From the NCBI GenBank assembly GCA_900316555.1, contig ONDL01000001.1:35611-99610 (forward strand): DNA of 64,000 nt, read 5' to 3'. The notes beneath the pieces are model-generated. The model was not told the origin of the DNA, did no database searches, and saw nothing but the letters and a program-made list of their open reading frames with translations. Made by a program: the position numbers and the translations under genes. The stretch comes from an uncultured Eubacteriales bacterium (GTDB lineage Bacteria; Bacillota; Clostridia; Oscillospirales; Acutalibacteraceae). Shown here piece after piece: positions 53,553 through 63,153 of this stretch (positions are counted from its first letter, which is position 1; each line of letters opens with the position of its first letter).

Positions 53553-54920
53553 ATGGCTGAGGAGTTCACTTCCGACCTCGGCGTAATGCCATACAACACC
53601 ATGGCTGAGCAGAGTGTTCTCGGCGCGATTTTGCTCGAGAGCTCGATGCTCGACGAGGTGCTCGACTTCATCAAAAGCCCCGATTATTTCTACGTCGGCG
53701 TCCACAAGCTGATGTACAGGGAAATGATGCTGATGATGAACAACGGCATTCCCGTCGACCCCGTAACGCTGATCGACAGGCTCGAGGGCAATCCCGAGTT
53801 TGAGAGCAGCGGCGGCAAAACCTACGTTATCAATATTGCGGACTCCTGTCCGTCCTACAGCAACGCGGGACAGTACGCTAAGATCGTCGCGGACAAGTAC
53901 AAGCTCAGACAGCTTATCACAGCGTCAAGGGCGATCATCGACGACGCAACCGAGGGAGCCGAGGACACCTCGCTGATTCTCGACGCCGCCGAGCAGAGAT
54001 TGTTTGATATCCGCAGCGACGAGAACTCCAAGGGACTTGAGCGCATCAATTCGGTTATCTTGCAGACATTTGACCGCCTCGACGACCTCAATTCCGAACG
54101 CGACAGCAACACCCGCGCGATTCCGACGGGTATCGGCGACCTCGACCGCATGATCACGGGACTCAACCGCAGCGACCTCATCATTCTCGCCGCCCGTCCC
54201 GGTATGGGCAAGACGAGCTTTGCGCTGAACATCGCGCGCAACGTCGCCTGCCAGTCAAAGAAAACCGTCGCGTTTTTCTCTCTCGAAATGTCGCGCGAGC
54301 AGCTCGCGAGCCGGCTTCTGTCGTCCGAGGCTCTCGTCAGCGGCACAAAGCTGCGCACGGGCAAGCTCGACAACAGCGACTGGGGAAGGCTTATCCCTGC
54401 GAGCGACGTGCTCAAGAACGCCGACCTCTACCTCGACGACACCTCGACTATCACAATCACCGAAATGAAGGCGCGCCTGAGAAGGCTCAAGCAGGTAGAT
54501 CTTGTTGTCATCGACTACCTCCAGCTAATGGCGAGCGGCAGGCGTATCGACAACCGCGTTCAGGAGATATCCGCGATCACCCGAAACCTCAAAATCATGG
54601 CGAAGGAGCTCAACGTCCCGATCATCACGCTCTCGCAGCTTTCGCGTGCGTCCGAGCAGCGCACGGGCGACCACCGTCCTCAGCTCTCAGACCTGCGTGA
54701 TTCGGGTTCGATCGAGCAGGACGCGGACATCGTGCTCTTCCTCTACCGCGAGGGCTACTACGACCGCGAAAACGGCGACAATCCAGCTCCTCAGGCGGAT
54801 ATGAACTCGGGCGAGTGCATCGTCGCGAAGAACCGTCACGGCGAGACCAGCACCGTCAACCTCCACTGGCAGGGCGAGTTCATGCGCTTCACGGGCATGG
54901 AGAAGAAGTATGACGCATAA
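53553..54920 (+). CDS. dnaB: Replicative DNA helicase DnaB
   Basis: This 455-residue hexameric helicase unwinds DNA at the replication fork. The N-terminal DnaB domain (about 14-120, AEQSVLGAILLE) is followed by a linker and the RecA-like motor with Walker A AARPGMGKTS near 212-221, Walker B VVIDYLQLM, and the C-terminal SGSIEQDADIVLFLYR. No intein interrupts the P-loop. It starts three bases after rplI and overlaps tilS by 11 bases. Confidence 0.97.
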   Translation: MAEEFTSDLGVMPYNTMAEQSVLGAILLESSMLDEVLDFIKSPDYFYVGVHKLMYREMMLMMNNGIPVDPVTLIDRLEGNPEFESSGGKTYVINIADSCPSYSNAGQYAKIVADKYKLRQLITASRAIIDDATEGAEDTSLILDAAEQRLFDIRSDENSKGLERINSVILQTFDRLDDLNSERDSNTRAIPTGIGDLDRMITGLNRSDLIILAARPGMGKTSFALNIARNVACQSKKTVAFFSLEMSREQLASRLLSSEALVSGTKLRTGKLDNSDWGRLIPASDVLKNADLYLDDTSTITITEMKARLRRLKQVDLVVIDYLQLMASGRRIDNRVQEISAITRNLKIMAKELNVPIITLSQLSRASEQRTGDHRPQLSDLRDSGSIEQDADIVLFLYREGYYDRENGDNPAPQADMNSGECIVAKNRHGETSTVNLHWQGEFMRFTGMEKKYDA

Positions 54921-56217
54921 GGCTCTCTCGACCTGCGAAAAATATAAATTGCTCGAAGACGGCGGCACAGTGCTTGTCGCTCTTTCGGGCGGAGCGGATT
55001 CCACCGCTTTGCTTCACTTTCTTTATTCCGTAAAAGAAAAATACAACCTCACGATTCTCGCCGCCCACCTTAACCACGGCATTCGCGGCGAGGAAGCAGA
55101 CCGCGACGAGCGGTTTTGCAAAATTCTCTGTGAGAAATATAATATACCTTTTTATACCAAGACCCTCGATATTCCCGCTCTGTCAAAGCAGCGCGGCGTC
55201 AGCGAGGAGCTTTGCGGCAGAGATGAGCGCTACGCCTTTCTCGGAACGCTCGCCGAAGCGCATAACGCAAGAATCGCCACCGCCCACAACGCTGATGACA
55301 ACGCCGAGACCTTGATATTCAACCTCGCGCGGGGAAGCTCTCTTCGCGGCGCGGCAGGCATTCCGCCGAAGCGCGGCAGGATCATCCGTCCGCTGATCGA
55401 GGTCACGCGTGCTCAGATCGAGGAGTACTGCGCGGAGAACGGGCTTGACTTCGTCACCGACAGCACAAATCTCGGAGATGAGTACACCCGAAACAAAATC
55501 CGCCACCATGTGATTCCCGTACTTCGTGAGCTGAATCCGTCGTTTGAAGCTGCGGTAACGCGCTTCACCGACACGGCAGCCGAGGTCTCGGATTACCTCG
55601 ACATTCAGGCGGACGCCGCTCTCACAGCCGCCGAAACCGACTACGGATATTTCGCGGACAGGCTGCTTGACAACCACCCGGCCGTCCTGAAAACGGCAAT
55701 TAATATTCTGTTAAAGAAATATTATATTCAAACCGATTCCAAGAAGCTCGGACTTATCGCTGATATCCTCAGAAACGGCGGCGCTGCAGAGCTTAGCCGC
55801 GAATATACCGCGGTTTGCAGGCGCAATATATTCTGTATCGCCGGCAGCGGCAGCCCAGAGATGCCTGAAGTCGAGCTGCGCGGCAGCGTGAGCTTCAGCT
55901 TTATAGACAAGCTCGTCGCCGCGTCGATAGATAATTCTAATAAAGAAAATAAAACCCTGATTTTCCGCACCCGCCGCGAGGGAGATATGTTTTCTTTCCA
56001 AAAAAGAAATATAACCAAATCTCTCGGCAAGGCTCTGCGCGAGATTGGAGTACCCTCAAAGCTCAGGGACAGCGTGATCTGCCTGTGTGAGGGCAGCGTT
56101 GTACTCTGGTGCGAGGCGCTGGGATATTCAACTCAGGGTAAAATATACGCCCAAAACCAAAATCTAACCATTGAACTGAACGGGGAGAAGTGCTATGATG
56201 TTACACAAGGACGTTGA
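54910..56217 (+). CDS. tilS: tRNA(Ile)-lysidine synthase
   Basis: This 435-residue N-type ATP pyrophosphatase adds lysine to C34 of tRNA(Ile) so that it reads AUA. The PP-loop is SGGADST at 26-32, and HNADDNAETLIFNL and the domain boundary DSTNLGDEYTRNKIRH are standard. The C-terminal substrate-binding domain is complete. Its start overlaps dnaB by 11 bases and its end overlaps hpt by 23 bases, so translation is tightly coupled. The stretch after 55,900 is noticeably more AT-rich. Confidence 0.94.
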   Translation: MTHKALSTCEKYKLLEDGGTVLVALSGGADSTALLHFLYSVKEKYNLTILAAHLNHGIRGEEADRDERFCKILCEKYNIPFYTKTLDIPALSKQRGVSEELCGRDERYAFLGTLAEAHNARIATAHNADDNAETLIFNLARGSSLRGAAGIPPKRGRIIRPLIEVTRAQIEEYCAENGLDFVTDSTNLGDEYTRNKIRHHVIPVLRELNPSFEAAVTRFTDTAAEVSDYLDIQADAALTAAETDYGYFADRLLDNHPAVLKTAINILLKKYYIQTDSKKLGLIADILRNGGAAELSREYTAVCRRNIFCIAGSGSPEMPEVELRGSVSFSFIDKLVAASIDNSNKENKTLIFRTRREGDMFSFQKRNITKSLGKALREIGVPSKLRDSVICLCEGSVVLWCEALGYSTQGKIYAQNQNLTIELNGEKCYDVTQGR

Positions 56218-56737
56218 ATCCGTACTGCTTTCGCAGGAAAAACTTGAAAAAATTGTGAAGTCCCTTGCAAAACAGATAGAAAAAGATTATAATGACAAAG
56301 AGTTTATGATGGTCGGACTGCTCAAGGGCAGCGTCGCGTTCATGGCGGATCTGATGAAGCGCGTGAATCTCGACTTTTCGATCGACTTCATGGTTGCCTC
56401 GAGCTACGGCAGCGGCACCGAAAGCTCGGGCAGGGTCAAGATCGTCAGCGACCTCACTCTGCCTGTTCAGGGCAAGGATGTTCTGGTGGTTGAGGACATC
56501 ATCGACTCGGGCAACACCCTCAACTTCGTCATGAACTATCTTATGACAAAGGGCGCAAATTCCGTCAAGGTCTGCACCCTCTGCGACAAGCCCTCACGCC
56601 GCAAGGTACCTCTCGTACCGGATTACTGCGGCGCCGAGATCCCCGACGAGTTCATCGTCGGCTACGGCCTCGACTATGCCGAGAAATACCGCAACCTGCC
56701 TTATATCGGAATCCTCAAACGTTCCGTTTATGAATGA
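56195..56737 (+). CDS. hpt: Hypoxanthine-guanine phosphoribosyltransferase
   Basis: This 180-residue purine salvage enzyme makes IMP and GMP from hypoxanthine or guanine and PRPP. The PRPP-binding motif VVEDIIDSGNTL is at 98-109, GLLKGSVAFMADL precedes it, and the flexible loop SSYGSGTES is at 69-77. GGGAG lies seven bases before the ATG at 56195; a second ATG follows directly. It sits between tilS and ftsH in the same order as in Bacillus. Confidence 0.95.
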   Translation: MMLHKDVESVLLSQEKLEKIVKSLAKQIEKDYNDKEFMMVGLLKGSVAFMADLMKRVNLDFSIDFMVASSYGSGTESSGRVKIVSDLTLPVQGKDVLVVEDIIDSGNTLNFVMNYLMTKGANSVKVCTLCDKPSRRKVPLVPDYCGAEIPDEFIVGYGLDYAEKYRNLPYIGILKRSVYE

Positions 56738-56788
56738 TACAGACGGCGGCGACCCCGCGGTCAACAAACCCAAGGAGTGTGAAATAAT

Positions 56789-58819
56789 TTGGACAATAAA
56801 AAGAGGACGCGCAACCTGCTGCTCTATCTCGCAATCCCGATTGTGCTGATTGTTGTCGCGGCGATTTTTCTGAGTACGCGCCAGTCGGATTCACCAAAGA
56901 CATCCGAGCTCGTGCAGTACTTCATCGACGACAAGGTTGAGAGCTACACTATCAACTACGGCTCCGGCGCTGTCGAGATCACCCTCAAGGAGGGCGAGAA
57001 GGCGTATCCCAAGACCGAGGAGAGCGCGGCGAGCAATCCGCTGACAGCTCTCGCGGGCACAGACCAGCAGACAGACTCAAAGTCCAAGGTCGTCGTCAAG
57101 GGACAGCTTGCCGATATCCGCCTCTTCATCGAGGAGATAAACGAGAAGTCGTCGCCCGACGAGCCTGTAAAGTACAACTACATCCGCGCGAGCGACAATT
57201 CGTTCCTGCTCGAGCTTATCCCGACGATCATTATGGTCGCAATCTTCATCGGAGCGTGGATATTCCTGATGAAGCGCATGGGAAGCGGCGGCATCGGCAG
57301 AGAGATGAATTTCGGCAAGGCAAAGATCAAGAACACCAACGACGAAAAGCGCAAGACGACCTTTGACGACGTGGCAGGAGCCGACGAGGAGAAGGAAGAG
57401 CTTGCCGAGGTCGTCGAGTTCCTTAAGAACCCCGAGAAGTTCAACAAGCTCGGTGCGCGCATTCCCAAAGGCGTACTGCTCGTAGGCCCTCCCGGAACAG
57501 GTAAAACCCTTCTCGCGCGCGCAGTCGCGGGCGAGGCAGGCGTACCGTTCTTCTCGATTTCGGGTTCGGATTTTGTAGAGATGTTCGTCGGCGTAGGTGC
57601 GTCGCGTGTCCGCGACCTCTTTGACCAGGCGAAGAAGAACGCGCCCTGCATTATCTTTATCGACGAGATCGACGCCGTCGGCAGACAGAGAGGCGCAGGT
57701 CTCGGCGGCGGCAACGACGAACGCGAGCAGACCCTTAACCAGCTTCTCGTGGAGATGGACGGCTTCGGCGTGAACGAGGGCGTAATCCTCATCGCCGCGA
57801 CCAACCGTCCCGACGTACTCGACCCCGCGCTTCTCAGACCGGGACGCTTCGACCGTCAGGTTGTAGTAAGCTATCCCGACGTCAACGGCCGTGAGGCTAT
57901 CCTCAAGGTTCACGCGCGCAAGAAGCCTCTTGCGCCCGACGTAAAGCTGCGCACGATCGCAAAGACCACCGCGGGCTTCACAGGAGCCGACCTCGAGAAC
58001 CTGCTCAACGAGGCGGCGCTTCTCGCGGCACGTGCCGACAAGAAGGCGATCACCATGAAGGAGATCGAGGAAGCAACCATCAAGGTCGTTGTCGGCGCGG
58101 AGAAGAAGAGCAAGGTCATGAGCGACAAGGAGAAGAAGCTCACCGCCTATCACGAGGCAGGTCACGCTATCCTCTTCGACGTGCTCGAAACGCAGGATCC
58201 CGTTCACGAGATTTCGATTATTCCCCGCGGAATGGCTGGCGGCTACACAATGCCTCTGCCCACCGAGGATAAGTCATACAATTCGCGCAGTGAGATGCTC
58301 GAGGATATCGTGGTATCCCTCGGCGGACGCGTTGCCGAGGCGCTGATCCTCGACGACATTTCCACAGGCGCGTCCAACGACATTGAGCGCGCAACAAAGA
58401 CCGCGCGCGCAATGGTCACCAAGTACGGCATGACCAAGGAGCTCGGCTGCGTCAACTACGGCTCCGAGAGCGGCAGCGTATTCCTAGGCAGGGATATGGC
58501 GCGCACTCAGGACTACAGCGAGGCGACTGCGGCGAAGATCGACGAGCTTGTTCTCGAGATCGTAAACGACGCGTACGCGCGTGCCGAGAAGCTCCTCAGC
58601 GAGAATATCGACAAGCTGCATGAGATCGCCGCGTATCTGATCAAGCACGAGAAGATGAGCGGCGCGGACTTCGAGGCTGTCATGAACGGCACCTATGTCG
58701 AGCCCGAGGAAGAGCCTGAGGAAGAGGTAACAGAGCCTGCTTCCGAGACTGTTGAAACGGCTGACGAGAGTGTTGTCGAGGCACCCGACGAAGCGGAAGA
58801 TAATTCTGCAGAAGAATAA
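56789..58819 (+). CDS. ftsH: ATP-dependent zinc metalloprotease FtsH
   Basis: This 676-residue membrane protease degrades damaged or regulatory proteins. TM1 is at about 10-27, an extracytoplasmic domain and TM2 at about 135-158 follow, then the AAA module with GPPGTGKT near 232-239, the SRH, and the zinc motif HEAGH near 454. The acidic C-terminal tail of about 45 residues is extra. The start is a TTG at 56789; AAGGAG lies 11 bases upstream, and there is no better in-frame start before the first helix. Confidence 0.95.
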   Translation: MDNKKRTRNLLLYLAIPIVLIVVAAIFLSTRQSDSPKTSELVQYFIDDKVESYTINYGSGAVEITLKEGEKAYPKTEESAASNPLTALAGTDQQTDSKSKVVVKGQLADIRLFIEEINEKSSPDEPVKYNYIRASDNSFLLELIPTIIMVAIFIGAWIFLMKRMGSGGIGREMNFGKAKIKNTNDEKRKTTFDDVAGADEEKEELAEVVEFLKNPEKFNKLGARIPKGVLLVGPPGTGKTLLARAVAGEAGVPFFSISGSDFVEMFVGVGASRVRDLFDQAKKNAPCIIFIDEIDAVGRQRGAGLGGGNDEREQTLNQLLVEMDGFGVNEGVILIAATNRPDVLDPALLRPGRFDRQVVVSYPDVNGREAILKVHARKKPLAPDVKLRTIAKTTAGFTGADLENLLNEAALLAARADKKAITMKEIEEATIKVVVGAEKKSKVMSDKEKKLTAYHEAGHAILFDVLETQDPVHEISIIPRGMAGGYTMPLPTEDKSYNSRSEMLEDIVVSLGGRVAEALILDDISTGASNDIERATKTARAMVTKYGMTKELGCVNYGSESGSVFLGRDMARTQDYSEATAAKIDELVLEIVNDAYARAEKLLSENIDKLHEIAAYLIKHEKMSGADFEAVMNGTYVEPEEEPEEEVTEPASETVETADESVVEAPDEAEDNSAEE

Positions 58820-58825
58820 TAACAG

Positions 58826-58858
58826 GCGGTGGAGGTCAAGAATCTCCGCCGCTTTTTG
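58826..58858 (+). terminator. Terminator of the gdpP-ftsH cluster
   Basis: GCGGTGGAG (58826-58834) pairs with CTCCGCCGC (58844-58852), with one wobble pair, followed by five T. Confidence 0.82.
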
Positions 58859-58870
58859 TGACTGAAATTT

Positions 58871-58884
58871 CGAACAAACTTGCG
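58871..58884. promoter_or_regulatory. Candidate LexA (SOS) box of uvrA
   Basis: CGAACAAACTTGCG matches about 11 of 14 positions of the firmicute LexA box CGAACRNRYGTTYC. It lies just upstream of the uvrA -35. Confidence 0.4.
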
Positions 58885-58891
58885 AAAACTC

Positions 58892-58920
58892 TTGATATTT
58901 TCAAATTAATATGGTATACT
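58892..58920 (+). promoter_or_regulatory. Promoter of uvrA
   Basis: TTGATA (58892-58897) and TATACT (58915-58920) are spaced 17 bp, with TGG before the -10. Confidence 0.75.
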
Positions 58921-58951
58921 AATATAAATACAAAACGACAGGAAAATAGCT

Positions 58952-61774
58952 ATGTCACTTGAAAAGATTATTGTAAAAGGCGCGAAGGAACACAACCTCA
59001 AGAATATCGACGTTGAGATCCCGCGCGAAAAGCTCGTTGTTATCACGGGACTGTCCGGCTCGGGCAAGAGCTCGCTCGCCTTTGACACGATTTACGCCGA
59101 GGGTCAGCGCCGCTATGTCGAGAGCCTTTCGTCCTACGCGCGAATGTTCCTCGGCCAGATGGACAAGCCGAACGTAGAGAGCATAGAGGGACTTTCGCCC
59201 GCGATTTCAATCGACCAAAAGACGACCTCCAAGAACCCGCGCTCGACCGTCGGAACCGTCACGGAGATATACGACTATCTGCGACTTCTTTACGCGCGGA
59301 TAGGCGTGCCGCACTGTACGGTCTGCGGCCGCGAAATACGCCAGCAGACGGTTGACCAGATTGTTGACAAAATCATGGCGTACCCCGTGGGAACCAAGAT
59401 ACAGGTTATGTCGCCTGTGGTTCGCGGAAGAAAGGGCGAGCACGCCAAGGTTCTCGACAGCGCGAGAAAGGCGGGCTTTGTCCGCGTGCGCGCCGACGGT
59501 ATCGTCTACGATCTGCAGGAAAAAATTCCTTTAGAGAAAAATAAAAAACATAATATAGAGATCATCGTCGACCGCCTTGTCATCAAGCCCGAGATATCCT
59601 CGCGGCTTTCGGACAGCATTGAGACCGCGTCAAAGCACAGCGGCGGCATCGTCATGGTGAACTTCGGCGACGAGGACGTGATATTCTCGCAGAAGTACGC
59701 CTGTCCCGACCACGGCGTCAGCATCGACGACCTCACCCCGCGAATGTTCTCGTTCAACAATCCCTTCGGAGCCTGCCCAAAGTGCACGGGTCTGGGCGTT
59801 TTTCTCAAGATAGACGAGAACAAGATAATTCCTGACAGGAATAAAAGTATAAAAGACGGCGGTATCAAAGGCGGCGGCTGGGCGATGGAGGGCAGCACGA
59901 TCGCGGCGATGTACTTCGACGCGCTCGCTCGTAGATACAAGTTCTCGCTGAGCACGCCGATACGCGACCTGCCCGACGACGTTGTTGATAAGATCCTCTA
60001 CGGCACCGGTGACGAAAGTCTCACCCTGCACCGCCGGTCCGTCTACGGCAGCGGCACCTACGAGCACCCGTTTGAGGGCGTGATAAACAACCTCGACCGC
60101 CGCTACCGCGAGACCTCGTCCAACTGGATTAAGGACGAGATCCGCACATATATGGCGGAGATCCCCTGCGACGACTGCAAGGGCGACCGCCTGAGCCGCG
60201 AGAGCCTTGCCGTCACAGTCGGCGGAATCAATATAGCAGATTTCTGTAAAAAGAGCGTTGTCGACGCGATCGACTTTATTCAGTCGCTCGAGCTGAGCGA
60301 GAAGGAGCGTATCATCGGCGCTGAAATCATCAAGGAGATCACCGAGCGCCTTAACTTCCTCAAGAGCGTCGGTCTGGGCTACCTGACCCTTTCGCGCAGC
60401 GCGGGCACTCTCAGCGGCGGCGAAAGCCAGCGTATCCGCCTCGCGACCCAGATAGGCAGCTCTCTGATGGGCGTTCTGTATATCCTCGACGAGCCGAGCA
60501 TCGGACTTCACCAGCGCGACAACGAAAAGCTCCTCGGCACCCTCAAGCGCCTTCGCGACCTCGGCAACACGGTGATCGTAGTCGAGCACGACGAGGAGAC
60601 CATGTACGCCGCCGACTGCATTGTCGACGTCGGCCCCGGCGCGGGTATACACGGCGGCGAGATCGTCTGCACCGGCGACGTGGATAAGATAAAGGCGTGC
60701 GGGAACTCCGTCACGGGACAGTACCTTAGCGGCAAGCGCGCCGTGCCTGTACCCGAGGAGAGGCGTAAGGGCAACGGCAAGTTCCTCGAGATACGAGGAG
60801 CCGCCGAGAACAACCTCAAGAATATCAATGTAAAAATTCCACTCGGCGAGCTCGTCTGCGTCACGGGCGTTTCCGGCTCCGGCAAAAGCTCGCTGATCAA
60901 CGAGATACTGTACAAGACGCTCGCGCGCGAGCTGAACCGCGCCAAGACGATTTCGGGCAAGCACAAGGAGCTGCGCGGCGTCGAGAACCTCGACAAGGTG
61001 ATCGAGATCGACCAGAGCCCGATAGGCAGGACTCCGCGCTCGAACGCCGCGACCTACACGGGACTGTTCACGGATATCCGCGCGCTCTTCGCCACAACTC
61101 AGGACGCAAAAATGCGCGGCTTTGACCAGAGCCGCTTCTCGTTCAACGTCAAGGGCGGCAGGTGCGAGGCGTGTCAGGGCGACGGCATAATCAAGATCGA
61201 GATGCACTTCCTTTCGGACGTCTACGTACCCTGCGAGGTCTGCAAGGGCAAGCGCTACAACCGCGAGACCCTCGAGGTCAAATACAAGGGCAAGAGCATT
61301 TCGGACGTGCTCGACATGACTGTCGAGGAAGCGATGGAGTTTTTCGCGAACCTCCCGAAGCTCTACCGCAGACTAAAGACGCTCTACGACGTAGGTTTGG
61401 GCTATATCAAGCTCGGTCAGCCCGCAACTACGCTTTCGGGCGGCGAGGCACAGCGCGTCAAGCTCGCAACGGAGCTGTCGAAGCGCAGCACTGGCAGGAC
61501 GATATATATTCTCGACGAGCCGACGACTGGACTGCACATCGCCGACGTTCACCGCCTTGTGGACGTGCTGCAGATGCTCGTTGAGGGCGGAAACACGGTC
61601 GTTGTCATCGAGCATAACCTCGACCTGATCAAGACTGCCGACCATATTATTGACCTCGGCCCCGAGGGCGGCGATATGGGCGGACAGATCATCGCGCAGG
61701 GCACACCCGAGCAGGTGGCGCAGAACCCCGATTCGTTTACGGGACAATATCTTAAACCCTTGCTGCAGGAGTAA
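58952..61774 (+). CDS. uvrA: Excinuclease ABC subunit A
   Basis: This 940-residue UvrA recognises bulky DNA damage for nucleotide excision repair. Two ABC ATPase modules are visible, each with a P-loop ([13 protein letters not shown] near 33-45; [13 protein letters not shown] in the second half), LSGGE signatures and zinc-finger cysteines (CTVC, CRCEAC-type [10 protein letters not shown]). Length is normal. A ribosome binding site (AGGAA) precedes the ATG. uvrB is not adjacent. It stands alone with its own promoter, terminator and a possible LexA box. Confidence 0.97.
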   Translation: MSLEKIIVKGAKEHNLKNIDVEIPREKLVVITGLSGSGKSSLAFDTIYAEGQRRYVESLSSYARMFLGQMDKPNVESIEGLSPAISIDQKTTSKNPRSTVGTVTEIYDYLRLLYARIGVPHCTVCGREIRQQTVDQIVDKIMAYPVGTKIQVMSPVVRGRKGEHAKVLDSARKAGFVRVRADGIVYDLQEKIPLEKNKKHNIEIIVDRLVIKPEISSRLSDSIETASKHSGGIVMVNFGDEDVIFSQKYACPDHGVSIDDLTPRMFSFNNPFGACPKCTGLGVFLKIDENKIIPDRNKSIKDGGIKGGGWAMEGSTIAAMYFDALARRYKFSLSTPIRDLPDDVVDKILYGTGDESLTLHRRSVYGSGTYEHPFEGVINNLDRRYRETSSNWIKDEIRTYMAEIPCDDCKGDRLSRESLAVTVGGINIADFCKKSVVDAIDFIQSLELSEKERIIGAEIIKEITERLNFLKSVGLGYLTLSRSAGTLSGGESQRIRLATQIGSSLMGVLYILDEPSIGLHQRDNEKLLGTLKRLRDLGNTVIVVEHDEETMYAADCIVDVGPGAGIHGGEIVCTGDVDKIKACGNSVTGQYLSGKRAVPVPEERRKGNGKFLEIRGAAENNLKNINVKIPLGELVCVTGVSGSGKSSLINEILYKTLARELNRAKTISGKHKELRGVENLDKVIEIDQSPIGRTPRSNAATYTGLFTDIRALFATTQDAKMRGFDQSRFSFNVKGGRCEACQGDGIIKIEMHFLSDVYVPCEVCKGKRYNRETLEVKYKGKSISDVLDMTVEEAMEFFANLPKLYRRLKTLYDVGLGYIKLGQPATTLSGGEAQRVKLATELSKRSTGRTIYILDEPTTGLHIADVHRLVDVLQMLVEGGNTVVVIEHNLDLIKTADHIIDLGPEGGDMGGQIIAQGTPEQVAQNPDSFTGQYLKPLLQE

Positions 61775-61790
61775 AATATTTTTTAATAGA

Positions 61791-61836
61791 AAAAACGGAA
61801 AGGCTTGACGCTTTGTCAGACCTTTCCGTTTGATTT
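61791..61836. terminator. Bidirectional terminator between uvrA and rmuC
   Basis: AAACGGAAAGG (61793-61803) pairs with CCTTTCCGTTT (61821-61831), with an inner TTGAC/GTCAG stem. A-rich DNA lies on the left and TTTTTT on the right. Confidence 0.88.
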
Positions 61837-61842
61837 TTTAAT

Positions 61843-61905
61843 CGGGTGCGGGCAGAGCCCGCCCGCAATTTTCCATTTTTCATTTTCAATTTTCAATTTT
61901 CAATT
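61843..61905 (+). repeat. Dispersed intergenic repeat, copy 5 (head type A)
   Basis: A GCGGGC-AGA-GCCCGC hairpin head (61848-61862) is followed by the longest AATTTTC-unit tail of the five. The tail runs into the end of the convergent rmuC gene and supplies its last codons and stop. Confidence 0.85.
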
Positions 61906-63074
61906 CCCTCGTCCGTGCCTACCTTCGCGAGCTGCTTTTGCATCTGTCTTGTCCTGACTCCGACGAGGTTGTCAAGCTCTTTGTTCGCCTGGTCGAGCCG
62001 CGTCTGAGTCTTTTCGAGAACATCAGCAAAGCTGTCAAATTCCTTCTTGACGCTTCTTAGTACGTCCCAAACCTCCGCGCTGCGCTTCTGAACCGCGAGT
62101 GTGCGGAAGCCCATCTGCAGCGCGTTGAGCAGAGCCGCCATCGTGCTCGGGCCGGCAATGCTGACTTTGTACTTGTGCTGTAACTCTTCAACCATTCCGC
62201 GGTTGACGACCTCGCTGTACAAGCCCTCAAACGGCAGGAACATCACCGCGAAGTCGGTTGTGTGCGGCGGGTCGATGTACTTGTCGTGAATGTCCTTCGC
62301 TTCATTGCGGATAGTGCCGAGCAGAGCCTTCTCGCAGACCTCGATCTGCGCCTTGTCGCCGCTTTCAACGGCATCGCGGAGAGCAAGGTATGTGTCGCCC
62401 GGGAACTTCGAGTCGATAGGCAGGTAGATGAATCCGCCCTCGTCAGCAGGCAGCTTAACGGCGAACTCGACGCGGTTGCGCGAGCCCTGCTTTGTCGCGG
62501 CATTTTCCTCGTACTGGGTGGGAGAGAGGATTTCCGCAAGAATGCTTCCGAGCTGGATTTCGCCGAGAATACCCCTCGTCTTGACGTTCGAGAGCACCTT
62601 TTTGAGGTCGCCGACGCCCACCGCGAGGTTTTGCATCTCGCCCAAGCCCTTGTATACTTGCTCGAGCCGCTGGCTGACGAGAGAAAAGCTGTTGCTGAAC
62701 TTCTCGTCCAGGCTCTTGTTGAGCTTTTCGTCGACAGTGCTGCGCATTTCGTCAAGCTGACGGGCGTTGTCAGTCTGAATCTCGTTGAGCCGCTTTTCGA
62801 CGGTATCACGGATCGAGTTAAGGCTGCGCTGATTTTCCGCTGCAAAGCCCTGAAGCCTTTGCTCGAGCATACCGCCCATCGCGCCGACAGAGTTCTGGGT
62901 CTGCGCGGTCAGTTCCTGCCGCAGCTCGCTCTGCTGCCGCGAGATATCGGCGCTGATCTGCCGCGCGAGATACTGTTCGTCGACCTTGTTCTTATTCGAT
63001 AAAAGAACTATGACAATCAGCGCCGCAAGCAAAATAACGGCGGCGATTCCGATAACAAGAAGTACCGTTTCCAT
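61893..63074 (-). CDS. rmuC: DNA recombination protein RmuC
   Basis: This 393-residue RmuC-family protein is thought to limit DNA inversions by acting on recombination intermediates. An N-terminal membrane helix (about 5-25), a long coiled coil (about 35-150) and the nuclease-like RmuC domain (about 155-365, with KTRGILGEIQL and VEFAVKLP) are visible. AAGGAG precedes the start. The final residues GIEN and the stop are encoded by the tail of repeat copy 5, so the original C-terminus may have been altered by that element. Confidence 0.92.
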   Translation of the reverse strand: METVLLVIGIAAVILLAALIVIVLLSNKNKVDEQYLARQISADISRQQSELRQELTAQTQNSVGAMGGMLEQRLQGFAAENQRSLNSIRDTVEKRLNEIQTDNARQLDEMRSTVDEKLNKSLDEKFSNSFSLVSQRLEQVYKGLGEMQNLAVGVGDLKKVLSNVKTRGILGEIQLGSILAEILSPTQYEENAATKQGSRNRVEFAVKLPADEGGFIYLPIDSKFPGDTYLALRDAVESGDKAQIEVCEKALLGTIRNEAKDIHDKYIDPPHTTDFAVMFLPFEGLYSEVVNRGMVEELQHKYKVSIAGPSTMAALLNALQMGFRTLAVQKRSAEVWDVLRSVKKEFDSFADVLEKTQTRLDQANKELDNLVGVRTRQMQKQLAKVGTDEGIEN

Positions 63075-63153
63075 TTCATCAACTCCTTGCTCATATCATA
63101 CCACAGAAGGGTCGATATTTCAAGCGAGCATAGGGCAGTATATCGGACAATGC

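Noticed and set aside
57077-58207. 376-codon minus-strand frame opposite ftsH
   Set aside because: Antisense to the AAA domain of ftsH, with no start signal or family feature.
59630-61207. 525-codon minus-strand open frame opposite uvrA
   Set aside because: uvrA is intact and fully conserved on the plus strand; the antisense frame is an artefact of GC-rich codons.
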